Numbered from the stretch's first letter, positions 1 to 9,465 are shown. The stretch: 64,000 nucleotides of DNA from a bacterium Ga0077546 (GCA_001464165.1 LNEX01000253.1:1-64000); one strand, 5' to 3'. Translations and numbers: made by a program. Notes: generated by a model not told the origin, from the sequence alone.

Positions 1-1020
1 AGAGTAGAGGCAGCCCACGCTGGAGCTTCACTTTATCTCGACAAACCTCTTGAATCAGACGTGCTAGAAAAAGCGGTACAGCATCTAGTCAACATTCGCC
101 AAGGTGGAAGACCGCGTATCCTCATTTGTGACGATGACGAATTTTTCTGCAACACAATGGCATTGGTGCTGCGCAACGAAGGCATGATCGTGCGCATTAT
201 CAATGATCCATCGCAAATTCTAGAGACAATGCAAGAGTATCCACCAGAACTATTGCTGCTCGACGTCATGATGCCAGCAATTACTGGCTTTGAAGTTTGC
301 CGCATGCTCAGACAGATTGCCCGCTGGCAGGACCTGCCAATTATTTTCCTCACCGGCCAAGTCGGTGTAGAAGCTAGATTAGAGGCATTTCGCTCTGGTG
401 GCGACGACTATCTGCCCAAGCCTGTAGTGAACGAAGAACTTCTTACCAGAGTGAAAGTGCGACTTGATCGCGCTCGCATGCTCAAAGACCGCTCAGACAA
501 AGATATGACTACAGGCCTGCTTCTTCGCCGTGCGTTCTCTGAACAATTGTCAGCTATATTAGCTGAAGCCCAAAGACTAAAAACGACATTTACGATCTGC
601 TTGCTTGACGTAGATCACTTTAAAAAAGTCAATGACAGCTATGGTCACTTGGCCGGCGACAAAGTTTTGGCCGGCTTAGGCCAACTATTATCTAGACGCT
701 TTAGAGTTGATGATTTACGCGGACGCTGGGGAGGCGAAGAATTCATTCTCGCCTTCAAGCGCGAAACTCTTAGCACTATGCATTTAGCTGTTCATCGCGT
801 TCTAGACGAATTTTCAACAATGAAATTCACCGGCGATAAAGGTGAAGAGTTTAGCGTCAGCTTCTCTGGTGGCATTGCTGAGTATCCGAAAGATGGAGAG
901 TCAGTATTTGAGCTTGTACAAGTTTCAGATCGAAGACTCTACTTAGCGAAGAAGCGAGGTCGCAACCAAATTGTCTTAGATGACGTAGAAGCACCGGAAG
1001 AAGATCAACAAGAAGGATAG
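1..1020 (+). CDS. REC-REC-GGDEF diguanylate cyclase response regulator (5' end outside window)
   Basis: Two-component output protein predicted to make cyclic di-GMP. The frame is open from base 1, and the first ~30 residues are the tail of an upstream receiver domain (YLDKP, with the conserved Lys), so the GTG at 61 is not the real start. A second receiver follows (acidic triad in LICDDDE, phospho-Asp in LLLDVMMPA at about residue 88 of the visible protein, Lys in YLPKP at about 140). The GGDEF domain ends the protein: DVDHFKKVNDSYGH, then GGEEF at about 244-248. RVDD sits exactly five residues before GGEEF and matches the product-inhibition I-site, so the enzyme is probably active and feedback-inhibited. 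It converges on the next gene. Confidence 0.93.
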   Translation, partial: RVEAAHAGASLYLDKPLESDVLEKAVQHLVNIRQGGRPRILICDDDEFFCNTMALVLRNEGMIVRIINDPSQILETMQEYPPELLLLDVMMPAITGFEVCRMLRQIARWQDLPIIFLTGQVGVEARLEAFRSGGDDYLPKPVVNEELLTRVKVRLDRARMLKDRSDKDMTTGLLLRRAFSEQLSAILAEAQRLKTTFTICLLDVDHFKKVNDSYGHLAGDKVLAGLGQLLSRRFRVDDLRGRWGGEEFILAFKRETLSTMHLAVHRVLDEFSTMKFTGDKGEEFSVSFSGGIAEYPKDGESVFELVQVSDRRLYLAKKRGRNQIVLDDVEAPEEDQQEG

Positions 1021-1036
1021 ACGCAAGACCCGATTT

Positions 1037-1459
1037 CTAGAGTAATTCAAGCAATTTCTTTAAATGCTCGCATAGATAATTACGACAAGTCTTCGGTCTA
1101 ATTTCGTAGACACTGCATTCTCGTTTCTCAGACAAAAAGTTGCAGGGAAATTCAGGATCATTCATTTGCAGGCGAAGAGCTGGATAGTGACTCGGCTCTT
1201 GCCATGAGGTTTTGCCAGGAAAGAGCTTTGAGCCTTCTTGATACTCAATGAAAATATCGTTGAATTTATATTTTGCCTTATCTCGGCTATTGAGGCGCTT
1301 GAGAAATTCTTGGGCATCATCAATGGGGCCGATGATAAAATCTCGCTCCGCTATTTTGCAACAACCAGCAGCATTGTCGCGCTTTCCAAAGCAATTAGAG
1401 ACACAGGTGTAATGGATTACTTCATCTCTAATTGCTCTGGCATTCAGGCATTCGCTCAT
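1037..1459 (-). CDS. YkgJ-family cysteine-cluster protein
   Basis: About 140 aa with the cysteine pattern of the YkgJ/UPF0153 zinc- or iron-binding family: an N-terminal CVSNCFG, then CC in AGCCKI, then ECSVYEIRPKTCRNYLC near the C-terminus (the RPxxCR segment is typical). Members are presumed to bind a metal through these cysteines; no specific reaction is known. I prefer the ATG at 1459, which has AAAGG seven bases upstream, over the TTG at 1486. A 7-bp inverted repeat (CTCAATT/AATTGAG, 1482-1498) lies just before the start and could be a leader hairpin or operator. No operon partner; it faces the diguanylate cyclase gene. Confidence 0.8.
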   Translation of the reverse strand: MSECLNARAIRDEVIHYTCVSNCFGKRDNAAGCCKIAERDFIIGPIDDAQEFLKRLNSRDKAKYKFNDIFIEYQEGSKLFPGKTSWQEPSHYPALRLQMNDPEFPCNFLSEKRECSVYEIRPKTCRNYLCEHLKKLLELL

Positions 1460-1588
1460 TCTTAGACCTTTGCAACATCTTCTCAATTCTAAATTGAGCT
1501 ATAGGAGGATTATAAAAAGTAGAAGCCAGAAACTCTCCATATTCAGCTAATAGATGAGATCTTCGAGAACACCGGTGTTTTAGTTCAC

Positions 1589-1625
1589 AAAAAAGAGAGA
1601 AAGCAAAACGCCTCCTCTCTTTTTT
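1589..1625 (-). terminator. Rho-independent terminator
   Basis: A perfect 11-bp inverted repeat (AAAAAAGAGAG at 1589-1599, its complement at 1615-1625) with a 15-nt loop lies 18 bp after the stop of the minus-strand TPR gene. Read on the minus strand, the stem ends in six T residues. The A/T tracts on both sides mean it could also act on the plus strand. Confidence 0.7.
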
Positions 1626-1642
1626 AGATACTCTAAAATAGT

Positions 1643-2203
1643 TTATTCATCTTCGTCATCATCAACGTGTTTCTTCGGTCCAGCACCTGATGATTTGGCC
1701 GGCGCATTCTGTTGCTGCAGCATACGGGTTTGTTGAATTTGCTGCATTTGTCTAACTGCCGATTCATAAGCGCCTTTGTAGCGATCGCCTCCAGGCAATT
1801 GCATAGCAATTCCGAGCGCCCTTGAAGCACCAGTAAAATCATTGGCGTTATACAACATTTGGCCAAGCTGACCTTGAAAATCAGCATTACCAGGGTTGCT
1901 CTGGGCTGCTTTACGGTAGTGAGCCAGTGCCGGTCCTTTCTTACCAGCAGCTACCAAGAGACGAGCATAGTTGAAATGTAAGACCCCGTCGTTTGGCTTC
2001 ATAGCTAGCAAAACATTGTATTCACCTTCCGCTTCAGCATTTCGACCGAGGTCTGTGTAGCACTTGAGCAGACTCATATGAATCATCTCTTTGCGCCCCA
2101 TAGTCATGCCGAGTTGCGCACTGGCGCCCTGAATATTTACCGAACTTGCCAGCGAAAGCATTGCTAGAACAAGAGCAAATCTTGATGTAACCTTAAACGT
2201 CAT
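1643..2203 (-). CDS. Secreted TPR-repeat protein, 186 aa
   Basis: Small exported TPR protein. It has a Sec-type signal peptide (about residues 1-29, basic start, hydrophobic core, cleavage near GASA-Q). Two to three TPR units follow between residues ~45 and 140 (for example DGVLHFNYARLLVAAGKKGPALAHYRKAAQ and the NADFQGQLGQ unit). The tail is Gln-rich then acidic/His (KKHVDDDEDE). TPRs mediate protein binding; the partner is unknown. It lies 23 bp downstream of another exported TPR gene on the same strand, so the two probably form an operon ending at the terminator at 1589. Confidence 0.82.
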   Translation of the reverse strand: MTFKVTSRFALVLAMLSLASSVNIQGASAQLGMTMGRKEMIHMSLLKCYTDLGRNAEAEGEYNVLLAMKPNDGVLHFNYARLLVAAGKKGPALAHYRKAAQSNPGNADFQGQLGQMLYNANDFTGASRALGIAMQLPGGDRYKGAYESAVRQMQQIQQTRMLQQQNAPAKSSGAGPKKHVDDDEDE

Positions 2204-2226
2204 TTTTGATAACCCCTTTCGTATGC

Positions 2227-3240
2227 TTACTGCTGTCCGCGGTGAAGTTCAATGATCTTGTAGATCTTATCGAGATTGGTGTCAGTAGCTTCTAAGCGAC
2301 CGAAATTACCATGATAGGTCTCGAAAGCACCATTGGTTGGAATAGCCAAGTTAGTGAAAATCAGCCATTTAGTTCCTTTTTTAGGCATCTTGTCGTCTGA
2401 GAACTTCCAATCTTTCGGCGGCTCGTCGCCAGTTTTATCGTGAAACTCGTAGCGAATAGGCATGTCTCTATTGAGCTTAGGTCCTTTCAGAATAGTATCA
2501 ATACGAAAACGAGCGACTGGTGGGTGGTGAAAAGTAACAATATCTGCCTTGTTAAAGCCTTCATAAGTGCAAATACCAATAAATTCGCAGGCAGTGTAAG
2601 CATTCTCAAGGGTGAGAGCAAAATCTGACTTATCACCACGGACATCTTCACCGTGAATCAGCTCACGTGTTGGCGGTTTGTACTTTGTTACTTCTGCCAC
2701 CATGCGATCTTTTTCTTCCTGGGTCAGCTCACGCTTTGGTATCTCTTTTACCGTCTCGGTCTTTACCATCAGGGCCCGCAGCTTATCAGACATGTAATTG
2801 GCGTCTGCATCAACAGTTAGCAGTGCTTTCTTCAAGACGGGGATAGCTTCTTCAAGCCGGCCGGAAGAAGCCAAACACTGACCATACTCAGCTAATAGGT
2901 GAGGCTTGGCCGCGGGATCAGCTTGAAAAATTGCCTCTAGAGCAACAGAGACTTGCTGCCAATCGCCGACATGGGCGGCGGCGTTATAAAGCCCATAATA
3001 AAGATCTGTGGCCTTAGGATCTAAGCTAATAGCTCTCTGATAGGCTTGCATAGCAGTGGGCCACTGACTCTGCTTAACCGCCCTAGCCGCTTCGCGGGCT
3101 TGGCGCGTGACCGTGATTGAGCCAAACAAACCAACGTCATCTAAGCTATCGACGGCAAAGGCAGGACTAATACTACCTACACCCATCGAAGTCAGCAGCA
3201 GTGACAAACTTGAGGCCATCAGTGCTTTCTTTTTCAACAT
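2227..3240 (-). CDS. Exported TPR-repeat protein with unclassified C-terminal domain
   Basis: About 337 aa. I chose the ATG at 3240 because a good signal peptide (MLKKKALMASSLSLLL, cleavage near AFA-VD) starts there and AAAGG lies six bases upstream; an ATG at 3258 and a TTG at 3309 are also in frame. Residues ~45-160 hold TPR units (AYQRAISLDPKATDLYYGLYNAA and others). The C-terminal half (~190-337) has no family I recognise: charged, then a likely beta-rich globular domain with FIGICTYEGF and GTKWLIFTN segments. It is the first gene of a two-gene set with the small TPR protein downstream. Confidence 0.8.
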   Translation of the reverse strand: MLKKKALMASSLSLLLTSMGVGSISPAFAVDSLDDVGLFGSITVTRQAREAARAVKQSQWPTAMQAYQRAISLDPKATDLYYGLYNAAAHVGDWQQVSVALEAIFQADPAAKPHLLAEYGQCLASSGRLEEAIPVLKKALLTVDADANYMSDKLRALMVKTETVKEIPKRELTQEEKDRMVAEVTKYKPPTRELIHGEDVRGDKSDFALTLENAYTACEFIGICTYEGFNKADIVTFHHPPVARFRIDTILKGPKLNRDMPIRYEFHDKTGDEPPKDWKFSDDKMPKKGTKWLIFTNLAIPTNGAFETYHGNFGRLEATDTNLDKIYKIIELHRGQQ

Positions 3241-3550
3241 TGCAATCCTTTGCTTCATTTGCTTCTCGATCCTTGAGTTAGAGACCCTGTAAATGGGTTT
3301 ATCAGACAAACTTAAAATTCAGTAGAGTTTTAAATCAGAAACGTCCTATAAGCCAATTTTCCACTTTCCTTAGCTTTTATGCCACTTGACAGTGAAATAT
3401 TTGGCAGATTTTATTACATCCACTAATAGAACTACCACGGCGAATGACCGAATCGCAGGCCTCAGCACATTGTAGCCAGATTAGCTGTCAAAACACACAA
3501 GCAACATAGACAGTTATTTGAGGCAGAATGTTTCCGATTGCAACCGATTT
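3241..3550. other. Intergenic region, 310 bp
   Basis: Between the minus-strand TPR gene start and the end of the minus-strand DUF2207 gene. It must hold the promoter of the TPR pair. I see no convincing hairpin terminator, conserved small ORF or RNA gene. Confidence 0.5.
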
Positions 3551-5341
3551 TTACCAGGAGCCTCCACCTCCTCCCCCAAAGCCACCACCGACCCCACCAC
3601 CAGACATACCGCTCATCCCACTGCCGGCACTGGCTGCTGGTGAAAGCGCCTGAAGACTGGTAGCAATATTCTCTATGCCAGTGTTCATTTGACTGACAAA
3701 AAGTCTTGGACTGAAGGCAAAATCACAATCTGAACCCTGATACCAAACTGGCGCCGCCACCAGATCAGACCCCAAACCCTCAAAAGCATCAGCCCATTGG
3801 TCAGCAGCATTTACAACCATGGCATAGGGAAGCAACCGAGCAAATAAAGTCGGATCTTTATCAGCCAAAACTCTGATGCGTTCCTTGTCTGGTCTTTCCA
3901 TAAACCGTGCGAAACCAAGTGCCTGCCTGCGCAAGTGCAGACCAGAGAGGGTGCGCGCCGGTATGACACCAGAAAAGAAGAAAAAAATGATAGCTGAAAA
4001 GATACAACCAAGAATGAATGGAGCGCCAATGAAGCTAGAAGCAAAAACTAACATAAATACAAGCAACAACAAAATAATTCCCGTTGCTTGAATGCACTGA
4101 ACTCTAACGTTGTCTGGGTTTTCTCTAAACCATCCTTGCGCTGTCATCGTTGAATATAGTAGATGGCGAAACTGAGAAAATCGAACAGCACCTAACTCGG
4201 ATAAATCAGAGAGTTCACTAACAAAGTCGTAGTCTGTGCCGCCCCGCCAGTTAAAAAGCGACTGGAGCATCTCTTTCTCAAACGACTTCAAATCGCTGCT
4301 ATCAAAGTCAGCATGAAGATTACGTTCAAAACGATAGTCTTTACTTAGCCCCCAGAAACCGGGCTTGTCCACTTCAACAATCTTGTAATAGCCACGAACA
4401 GCCAGATCAACCACAATAGAAAGTACATCTCGTCGATCAACGCGCTCATCAATCAGCACGCCCATCTCTGCCGGAGTAATTTCTTTAGGTGGTTCCCAAT
4501 CAACAGCAGTTGCTCCAGTCGGTGCCTCATCAGTGCCAAGAAACCGCCCAGTGGCATACAGGCCGAAGAATGTCAGCCCCGGCAAGAACAAGAGCGGATA
4601 CCAATCAATAAAGAGCCAAGCAATTTGGGCCGCTAGGGTTGGCTCAACCATGGCACCAACAGGTAGCCGTACAGCCACAGTCAGGCCAGTACCAGGGGTA
4701 ATGTCGTAAGCCTGAAAAAAGAGTTTCTGACCAACTTGCTCAACGGTCACCCTTTCTCCAGATTTTGAATTTGGCAAGCCCAAGTAAGCAACAGTGTTAA
4801 TAGTAGTATTGAGAGCAAGAGCAGCAGCTTTATCACTAGGAGGTAACTCAAGATTTAGCCTGGCTGAGCGAATTACATAAGGCCACTGATCGCCAGTAAC
4901 ATTCCAATAAATTTCTGGCTGTTTATCAAAGAAATTGACAGCCCGACGCAATTTATAGCTGATGACATAAGTGTGTGATCCTTGGACAAGCTTGCTACCA
5001 GAGCCAATTTTTATATTTACATCGTTGCCACGGGCACTCTGCGAAAAACTAACATTCTGATTGTTTTCATCCTTAACTGAGTTGAGATTAAAATCAACTG
5101 CATACGAACTACCTAGACGCGAATATTTAACCGGAAAAACGCGAAAGATACCATGTCTGGGTTCGCTAAAATTGACTGTGATTTTTTCAACCACATTGAG
5201 CGTAGAATCTCTCTGGGCCGTCATCGTCACATCCATACTGCTAACTTCATCAGCCTGGCAGGCTGGAGCTAACAGCAAACCAGACAGTGCGGCGCAAACC
5301 GTAAAGGTAGAGATGAAGACTTTCGACCACGGCCTTATCAT
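3551..5341 (-). CDS. DUF2207 family membrane protein, 596 aa
   Basis: Full-length DUF2207-type protein. Residues 1-30 are a signal peptide. Residues ~35-230 form the exported beta-rich domain with the family hallmarks DSTLNVVEKITVNFSEP, HGIFRVFP and YWNVTGDQWPYVI. A TM helix sits near 240-262 (WYPLLFLPGLTFFGLYATG). The cytoplasmic part (~280-400) begins with the typical EITPAEMGVLIDERVDRRDVLS segment. A TM pair lies near 425-465. The C-terminus is the Gly-rich GGGGGGSW tail common in this family. The molecular function is unknown. Neighbours give no clue: the gene stands alone on the minus strand. Confidence 0.92.
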   Translation of the reverse strand: MIRPWSKVFISTFTVCAALSGLLLAPACQADEVSSMDVTMTAQRDSTLNVVEKITVNFSEPRHGIFRVFPVKYSRLGSSYAVDFNLNSVKDENNQNVSFSQSARGNDVNIKIGSGSKLVQGSHTYVISYKLRRAVNFFDKQPEIYWNVTGDQWPYVIRSARLNLELPPSDKAAALALNTTINTVAYLGLPNSKSGERVTVEQVGQKLFFQAYDITPGTGLTVAVRLPVGAMVEPTLAAQIAWLFIDWYPLLFLPGLTFFGLYATGRFLGTDEAPTGATAVDWEPPKEITPAEMGVLIDERVDRRDVLSIVVDLAVRGYYKIVEVDKPGFWGLSKDYRFERNLHADFDSSDLKSFEKEMLQSLFNWRGGTDYDFVSELSDLSELGAVRFSQFRHLLYSTMTAQGWFRENPDNVRVQCIQATGIILLLLVFMLVFASSFIGAPFILGCIFSAIIFFFFSGVIPARTLSGLHLRRQALGFARFMERPDKERIRVLADKDPTLFARLLPYAMVVNAADQWADAFEGLGSDLVAAPVWYQGSDCDFAFSPRLFVSQMNTGIENIATSLQALSPAASAGSGMSGMSGGGVGGGFGGGGGGSW

Positions 5342-5462
5342 AAAATTTATGCTCGCAACGGCAGCCCAATATCAGTTTGGTTTAGACCAATTTTTTGTTC
5401 CCGACAATGGCGCAATTATATACATCAATCAAGCATAAGCGCTCTAGTAGAACAGGAGTTGA

Positions 5463-5478
5463 TTAGGGCTGCCCCTAA
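5463..5478. promoter_or_regulatory. Inverted repeat upstream of repeat-domain gene
   Basis: TTAGGG and CCCTAA with a 4-nt loop lie about 50 bp before the start at 5527, in the divergent gap between the DUF2207 gene and the plus-strand gene. It could be an operator; no regulator can be assigned. Confidence 0.3.
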
Positions 5479-5526
5479 CAAAGATATAGGTTGACCATAC
5501 AATCGAGCCCATGAATCTCAGTCAAG

Positions 5527-6831
5527 ATGTATCTAGGGAGGTTCTCTATTGCCGCCCTAAAACTGGACACAACTATCTTCTATCTGGATTCACAAGCAAT
5601 GACTGCAAGCATAGACAACAGAGCCATGCTAGGCGAACTATTCTACAAGGCTGGCTTGATCAACATAGCCCAACTTTGCCAAGTTCTCTGTATCGCCCAC
5701 AAGAACAGCCTGCCAGTTGGCCGGGTACTAACAATGCTTGGGCTCACCAAACACAAGACTATTGAGGACGCTCTAAAGCTGCAGAATTTAGTGAGGCAAA
5801 ATGTGCTGGCATTAGAACTAGCAATCGAAGCACTCTACTATGTAGCAACCAGCAGAGCTACACTATCAGCCGTTTTACAAGAACTAGGCTGGCAAGGGAA
5901 CATCGACAGAGATGAAGACAATTTGGGATCTTTATTGGTAGAGGCAGGGATTCTTACACAAAAGAGCATAGAAGACTCTCTTGGTCTCAGTCGTCACATT
6001 GGGCTGCCTTTAGCTCGCGTGCTTATCTTGCAAGGTCTTGTCACAACCAGCCTATTAGGCACAACTCTCAGCGCCCAAACGTTAATTCGCTCGGGACGCG
6101 CCGATAGAAGCCAAACAATCAAGGCTTTGAGTTCGGCCAATAGTCTAACTATCAGCACAAATGCGAACTGCGACATTGCTCTGATTAACTCACGGGCTCC
6201 ATATGTTCGCCTTGATGAGCTGCTTTTACTAGCTGGCTTGTTATCAGATAGTGACGTAAAGAAATTTATGCGATTGGAAGAAATGGACTGTCAGAGAACC
6301 CTCGGTGAAGAAATCGTTGATAGCGGTATGTTCAGCTCAAGCCTCATAGCAGCAGCAGTACGATTGCAAACCATGATGGCCAAGCATCAAGTAACACCAG
6401 ACCGAGCGGCACGTGCTCTCAAATTGGTTTTCAGCAAAAACATCTCGCTAACCAAAGCACTAAAAGAAATCTCCCGCGAAAGTGACCCCTACGACGGCAA
6501 TATTACTCTCTATCACTTACTGCGACTATCAGGCCTAGTCACCGCCTATGATATTAGGCGCCTCGGGCACCTACCGGCGCATCCTGAAGGTAGCCAAGGC
6601 TCTCTAGAAGAGAGGCTAATTAAGACAGGCATAGTGAACCGTTCAGCCCTCGATGCAGCGAAGCGCTGCTTGTTGTTGACACAAGAAGGCTTTCTCACAG
6701 CCGAACAAGCGATGATTGTCTTACACCACTGGTCATGGAGCGGCGAAGGTCTCACTCGTGTGCTCGAAAAATTGCAATGGGCAGGCGGCAACCGCATTTT
6801 AACCCTTAAAGCTCAGGCTTTTGTCAGCTAG
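5527..6831 (+). CDS. Protein of four ~95-aa helical repeats (MshEN/GspE-N-like), 434 aa
   Basis: Soluble, no signal peptide. The protein is built from about four copies of a helical unit of the form LGELxxxAGLI....L..AL, then LPxGRVLxxxGL. Copies start near MLGELFYKAGLI, NLGSLLVEAGIL, RLDELLLLAGLL and TLYHLLRLSGLV. The unit resembles the N-terminal domain of type IV pilus/T2SS ATPases (MshEN), which can bind c-di-GMP, but I see no ATPase domain. The start is uncertain: ATG 5527 has no clear ribosome site, ATG 5599 also fits, and the best ribosome site (AGGGAGG, 5535-5541) sits six bases before an in-frame ATT at 5548. Function unknown; a nucleotide-sensing scaffold is only a guess. Confidence 0.75.
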   Translation: MYLGRFSIAALKLDTTIFYLDSQAMTASIDNRAMLGELFYKAGLINIAQLCQVLCIAHKNSLPVGRVLTMLGLTKHKTIEDALKLQNLVRQNVLALELAIEALYYVATSRATLSAVLQELGWQGNIDRDEDNLGSLLVEAGILTQKSIEDSLGLSRHIGLPLARVLILQGLVTTSLLGTTLSAQTLIRSGRADRSQTIKALSSANSLTISTNANCDIALINSRAPYVRLDELLLLAGLLSDSDVKKFMRLEEMDCQRTLGEEIVDSGMFSSSLIAAAVRLQTMMAKHQVTPDRAARALKLVFSKNISLTKALKEISRESDPYDGNITLYHLLRLSGLVTAYDIRRLGHLPAHPEGSQGSLEERLIKTGIVNRSALDAAKRCLLLTQEGFLTAEQAMIVLHHWSWSGEGLTRVLEKLQWAGGNRILTLKAQAFVS

Positions 6832-6843
6832 AACTCAGACTAA

Positions 6844-7410
6844 TCAGCTAACAACCCAGGCCAAGGCAAGCAGCTTCACCGTAATATTGGCCTTCTTAAG
6901 AGGAACAGACACCGGTTCTAGTGCCTCTTTAAGAGGGTCAAATTTTCCTGCCACCGCTTGCGCTTCGGCCGCGAATTGACTGTTGAGAAGTTGCAGCTTG
7001 CTGTTAAGACTCTCAAGATTGTCTTCGGCGCGACCAACATCGTCCCTCTGCTTTGCCACCTTATTGATACCGCGCGCGGCAGTAGTAGCCCTTCCAATGG
7101 TAGAAGAGCTAACACCTTTGCGCCCCATAAAAGCACCAATAACAGTGGCACCAATTGAAATGGCAGAATTCAGCTCATGCTGCCTAGCCTCAGCCTGTTC
7201 CACTTGTACTTTATGCTCAGCTAAGCGTATGCGATCTTGCAAACTATTGATGCGAACATAATATTTATCACGCAACTTTGCCACCATCAAATCACGCTGC
7301 TCAAAAGCAGTCTGTTGCAAACGAATGCGAAAATCACGCTCGGCTTCATTTGGCTGACTAACGGCACGAGTTGAAGCGCTTCGCCAAAGCTTACAAGGAA
7401 GACTTTCCAC
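6844..7410 (-). pseudogene. C-terminal fragment of broken HerA/DUF87-like ATPase
   Basis: About 188 codons matching, from memory of the family, the C-terminal third of bacterial DUF87-type ATP-binding proteins: a stretch after SRPxESE-like sequence (here SQPNEAERDFRIRLQQ), a long coiled coil (RLAEHKVQVEQAEARQHE), the glycine-rich GATVIGAFMGRKGVSSSTIGR hairpin, and an ending like ALEPVSVPLKKANITVKLLALAW. It overlaps the preceding fragment by 20 bp in another frame and has no credible start of its own. It is best read as the tail of the gene starting at 9299, separated by a frame break near 7400. Confidence 0.7.
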
Positions 7411-7888
7411 CAGAACTGCTTACTTGGGTAAGAGCAGCTACCGGTTCTGCGTAGGTGAAGTTCTTATCAGCGACACTTTCTAACTTGGCCAAATCAACTT
7501 TAATTGACTTGGCCTTTGACCAATCAGCTGGTACCACTGAGTCATTGCATGGCACCAGAAAACACTTATTGACTGTGTGATCAATACCGAGCTTACTATC
7601 GAGATAGCGTACCGTAGCGGCCGCCAGAAGAAATGGACGATAAACACCCTTTGGTTTATCAGAAAATGACGCCACCTCTGACGGTATGAATAGCTGACTT
7701 ATTTCGGGAGCAACCACTGGCTTCTTACTCAAGTTTGCTGTTACCGCTGCTGAACTTAAGCTATTCGCCACCTTTAGTGGTTGCGAAATCATCCCAATAC
7801 CAGAAACTTGACCAAGATTCTGACTAACATCTTGATTAACGTCTTGAATGCAATCCGGCCCTGTCTTCTTGGCTTTGATTGGGTCCAT
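7391..7888 (-). pseudogene. Middle fragment of broken HerA/DUF87-like ATPase
   Basis: 165 codons in a third frame. The same frame is open upstream of the ATG at 7888 and reads FLKRQIKDLMDPIKAKK, which continues the conserved segment that should follow the ATPase core (family members have an RxQIxxLMDP-like motif there). The rest (FSDKPKGVYRPFLLAAATVRYLDSKLGIDH, ADWSKAKSIKVDL) matches the linker expected between core and coiled coil. As I recall the family, about 15 residues are missing at the junction with the upstream fragment, so a small deletion plus a shift is likely. Confidence 0.68.
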
Positions 7889-7895
7889 CAGATCT

Positions 7896-9299
7896 TTAAT
7901 CTGGCGTTTTAAAAATCACCGGTGCGTCTTCATGCACGTTTTTCATAAGAAACACTCTATCGCCTAGCCGACTGAGTGTTTCTGAGAGCGATGCAGTATT
8001 GGACGTGGCTGCACTAGACCCCAGAGAGCTAGATTCAGAACCGGCTTCTTGCGCTGACTGCAAGCCTTCTAGCACACGCATTTTATCGCGCTCTGTTTGC
8101 AGCCGACCAATAAACCAGGTACCCGCGTTAGATAAACCCTTATAGTCGATATCTACTGGGTTCTGAGTAGCAAGAACTATGCCAAGACCAAAGGCACGAG
8201 CCTGTTTCAGCAGTGTAAGCAAGGGTGTCTTGCAAGGCGGATTAGCCACCGGCGGGAAATAGCCAAAGATCTCATCCATATATAGAACTGCTCGCAAACT
8301 CGTTGTACCAGACTGACTGCGCATCCAAGCAAGCACTTCATTGAGCAGAAGAGTGACAAAAAACATTCGTTCAGTATCACCAAGGTGAGCTATTGAAAAG
8401 ATAGAAACGCGGGGTTTACCGCTCTTGCTCCAAAGAAAACTATCAACATCTAGAGGCTCACCTTTAAGCCAAGCATCAAAACCTGGTGCAGCAAGAATGT
8501 TATTTATGCTTATCGACAAGTCGAAGCGTTCTTTAGCCGGATAAAACGACTCTATGTCAAGAGCTCCCACCCTAGTCATCGGCGGCTTCTGAATCAACTC
8601 AATTAACTGACTAAGATCGACGTCCCTTGAATTCTTCCAACAATCGGCAATAATCGTAGATATAAGAATATGATCACGGTTGCGCAAGGAATCGCCAACA
8701 CTCTCACTATTTCCCAAAAGGGCCAATATACAAGTAGCCGCCGATTGCACTCGCTCCCGCAACAAATCACCATCGTCCATTGTTTCATCGTCTGGTTTTT
8801 TCAGTGAATTCAAAATCGATACCGCCAAACCCGAACTGGCACCAGGGGTATAAATATTGAAATCGCAACTGGCTCTCAAGCGGGCAATGCGCTCGCCATC
8901 TTGACCAGATTTTGCTAACCCTTCCTTCCATAACTGAGCTTGCTTTTGGGCAAATTCTTCAATGCTCAGACCTTGACGACGGGCGTCGTCAAGATTTACC
9001 CACGGCTCAAATTCTTTGCCGCTCAAACCCGGAAAGGTTAGCAAGAGGTTGGCAATATCGCCTTTCGGATCGATAGCGATAACCGGTATGCCGTCAATAG
9101 CTGCTTCTTCTAGCAAGCCAAGACAAAGGCCGGTTTTGCCGCTACCAGTCATGCCGATGCAAACAGCATGGGTTACAAGATCTTTCGATTCATATAAGAC
9201 TGGCTCGGCCAACGGTACAAAGCCATCAGAACTGACCGCCCCATCTAGATTATGCTTGTGACCGAGATAGAACACTCCCAATTTTTCAAAATCAGACAT
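7896..9299 (-). CDS. HerA/DUF87-like ATP-binding protein, N-terminal ATPase part (truncated by frame break)
   Basis: RecA-fold ATPase core of a DUF87-type protein. Walker A GMTGSGKTG at residues 49-57, the following VIAIDPKGDIANLL segment typical of HerA/VirB4-like ATPases, Walker B LYMDEIFGYFPP, then TLLKQARAFGLGIVLATQNPVDIDYKGLSNA (sensor region) and RLGDRVFLMKNVHED. Family members continue for several hundred residues in one frame; here the reading stops at TPD after residue 467, and the rest appears in the two downstream fragments. The start is firm (ATG with GGAG six bases upstream). Role: probably a DNA- or membrane-associated motor; the substrate is unknown. Confidence 0.8.
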   Translation of the reverse strand: MSDFEKLGVFYLGHKHNLDGAVSSDGFVPLAEPVLYESKDLVTHAVCIGMTGSGKTGLCLGLLEEAAIDGIPVIAIDPKGDIANLLLTFPGLSGKEFEPWVNLDDARRQGLSIEEFAQKQAQLWKEGLAKSGQDGERIARLRASCDFNIYTPGASSGLAVSILNSLKKPDDETMDDGDLLRERVQSAATCILALLGNSESVGDSLRNRDHILISTIIADCWKNSRDVDLSQLIELIQKPPMTRVGALDIESFYPAKERFDLSISINNILAAPGFDAWLKGEPLDVDSFLWSKSGKPRVSIFSIAHLGDTERMFFVTLLLNEVLAWMRSQSGTTSLRAVLYMDEIFGYFPPVANPPCKTPLLTLLKQARAFGLGIVLATQNPVDIDYKGLSNAGTWFIGRLQTERDKMRVLEGLQSAQEAGSESSSLGSSAATSNTASLSETLSRLGDRVFLMKNVHEDAPVIFKTPD

Positions 9300-9384
9300 G
9301 GCACTCCGTTTGCAAATATCAATCAGATTTAAGTTTACCCCCTAAAAACGAATTGGCTCCTGTCAACATGACATATGACCAATC

Positions 9385-9414
9385 TTGGCGCTGAAGCTCA
9401 GAGCAGGCTATACT
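9385..9414 (+). promoter_or_regulatory. Putative sigma-70 promoter
   Basis: TTGGCG and TATACT are separated by 18 bp, ending 52 bp before the GTG start at 9466. Position and spacing fit a vegetative promoter for the FecR-like gene; the -35 box is imperfect. Confidence 0.4.
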
Positions 9415-9465
9415 TAACAACTTTGATAGTGATTTTAGACGTAGAAGCAGCGGAAGGTTTAAGCA

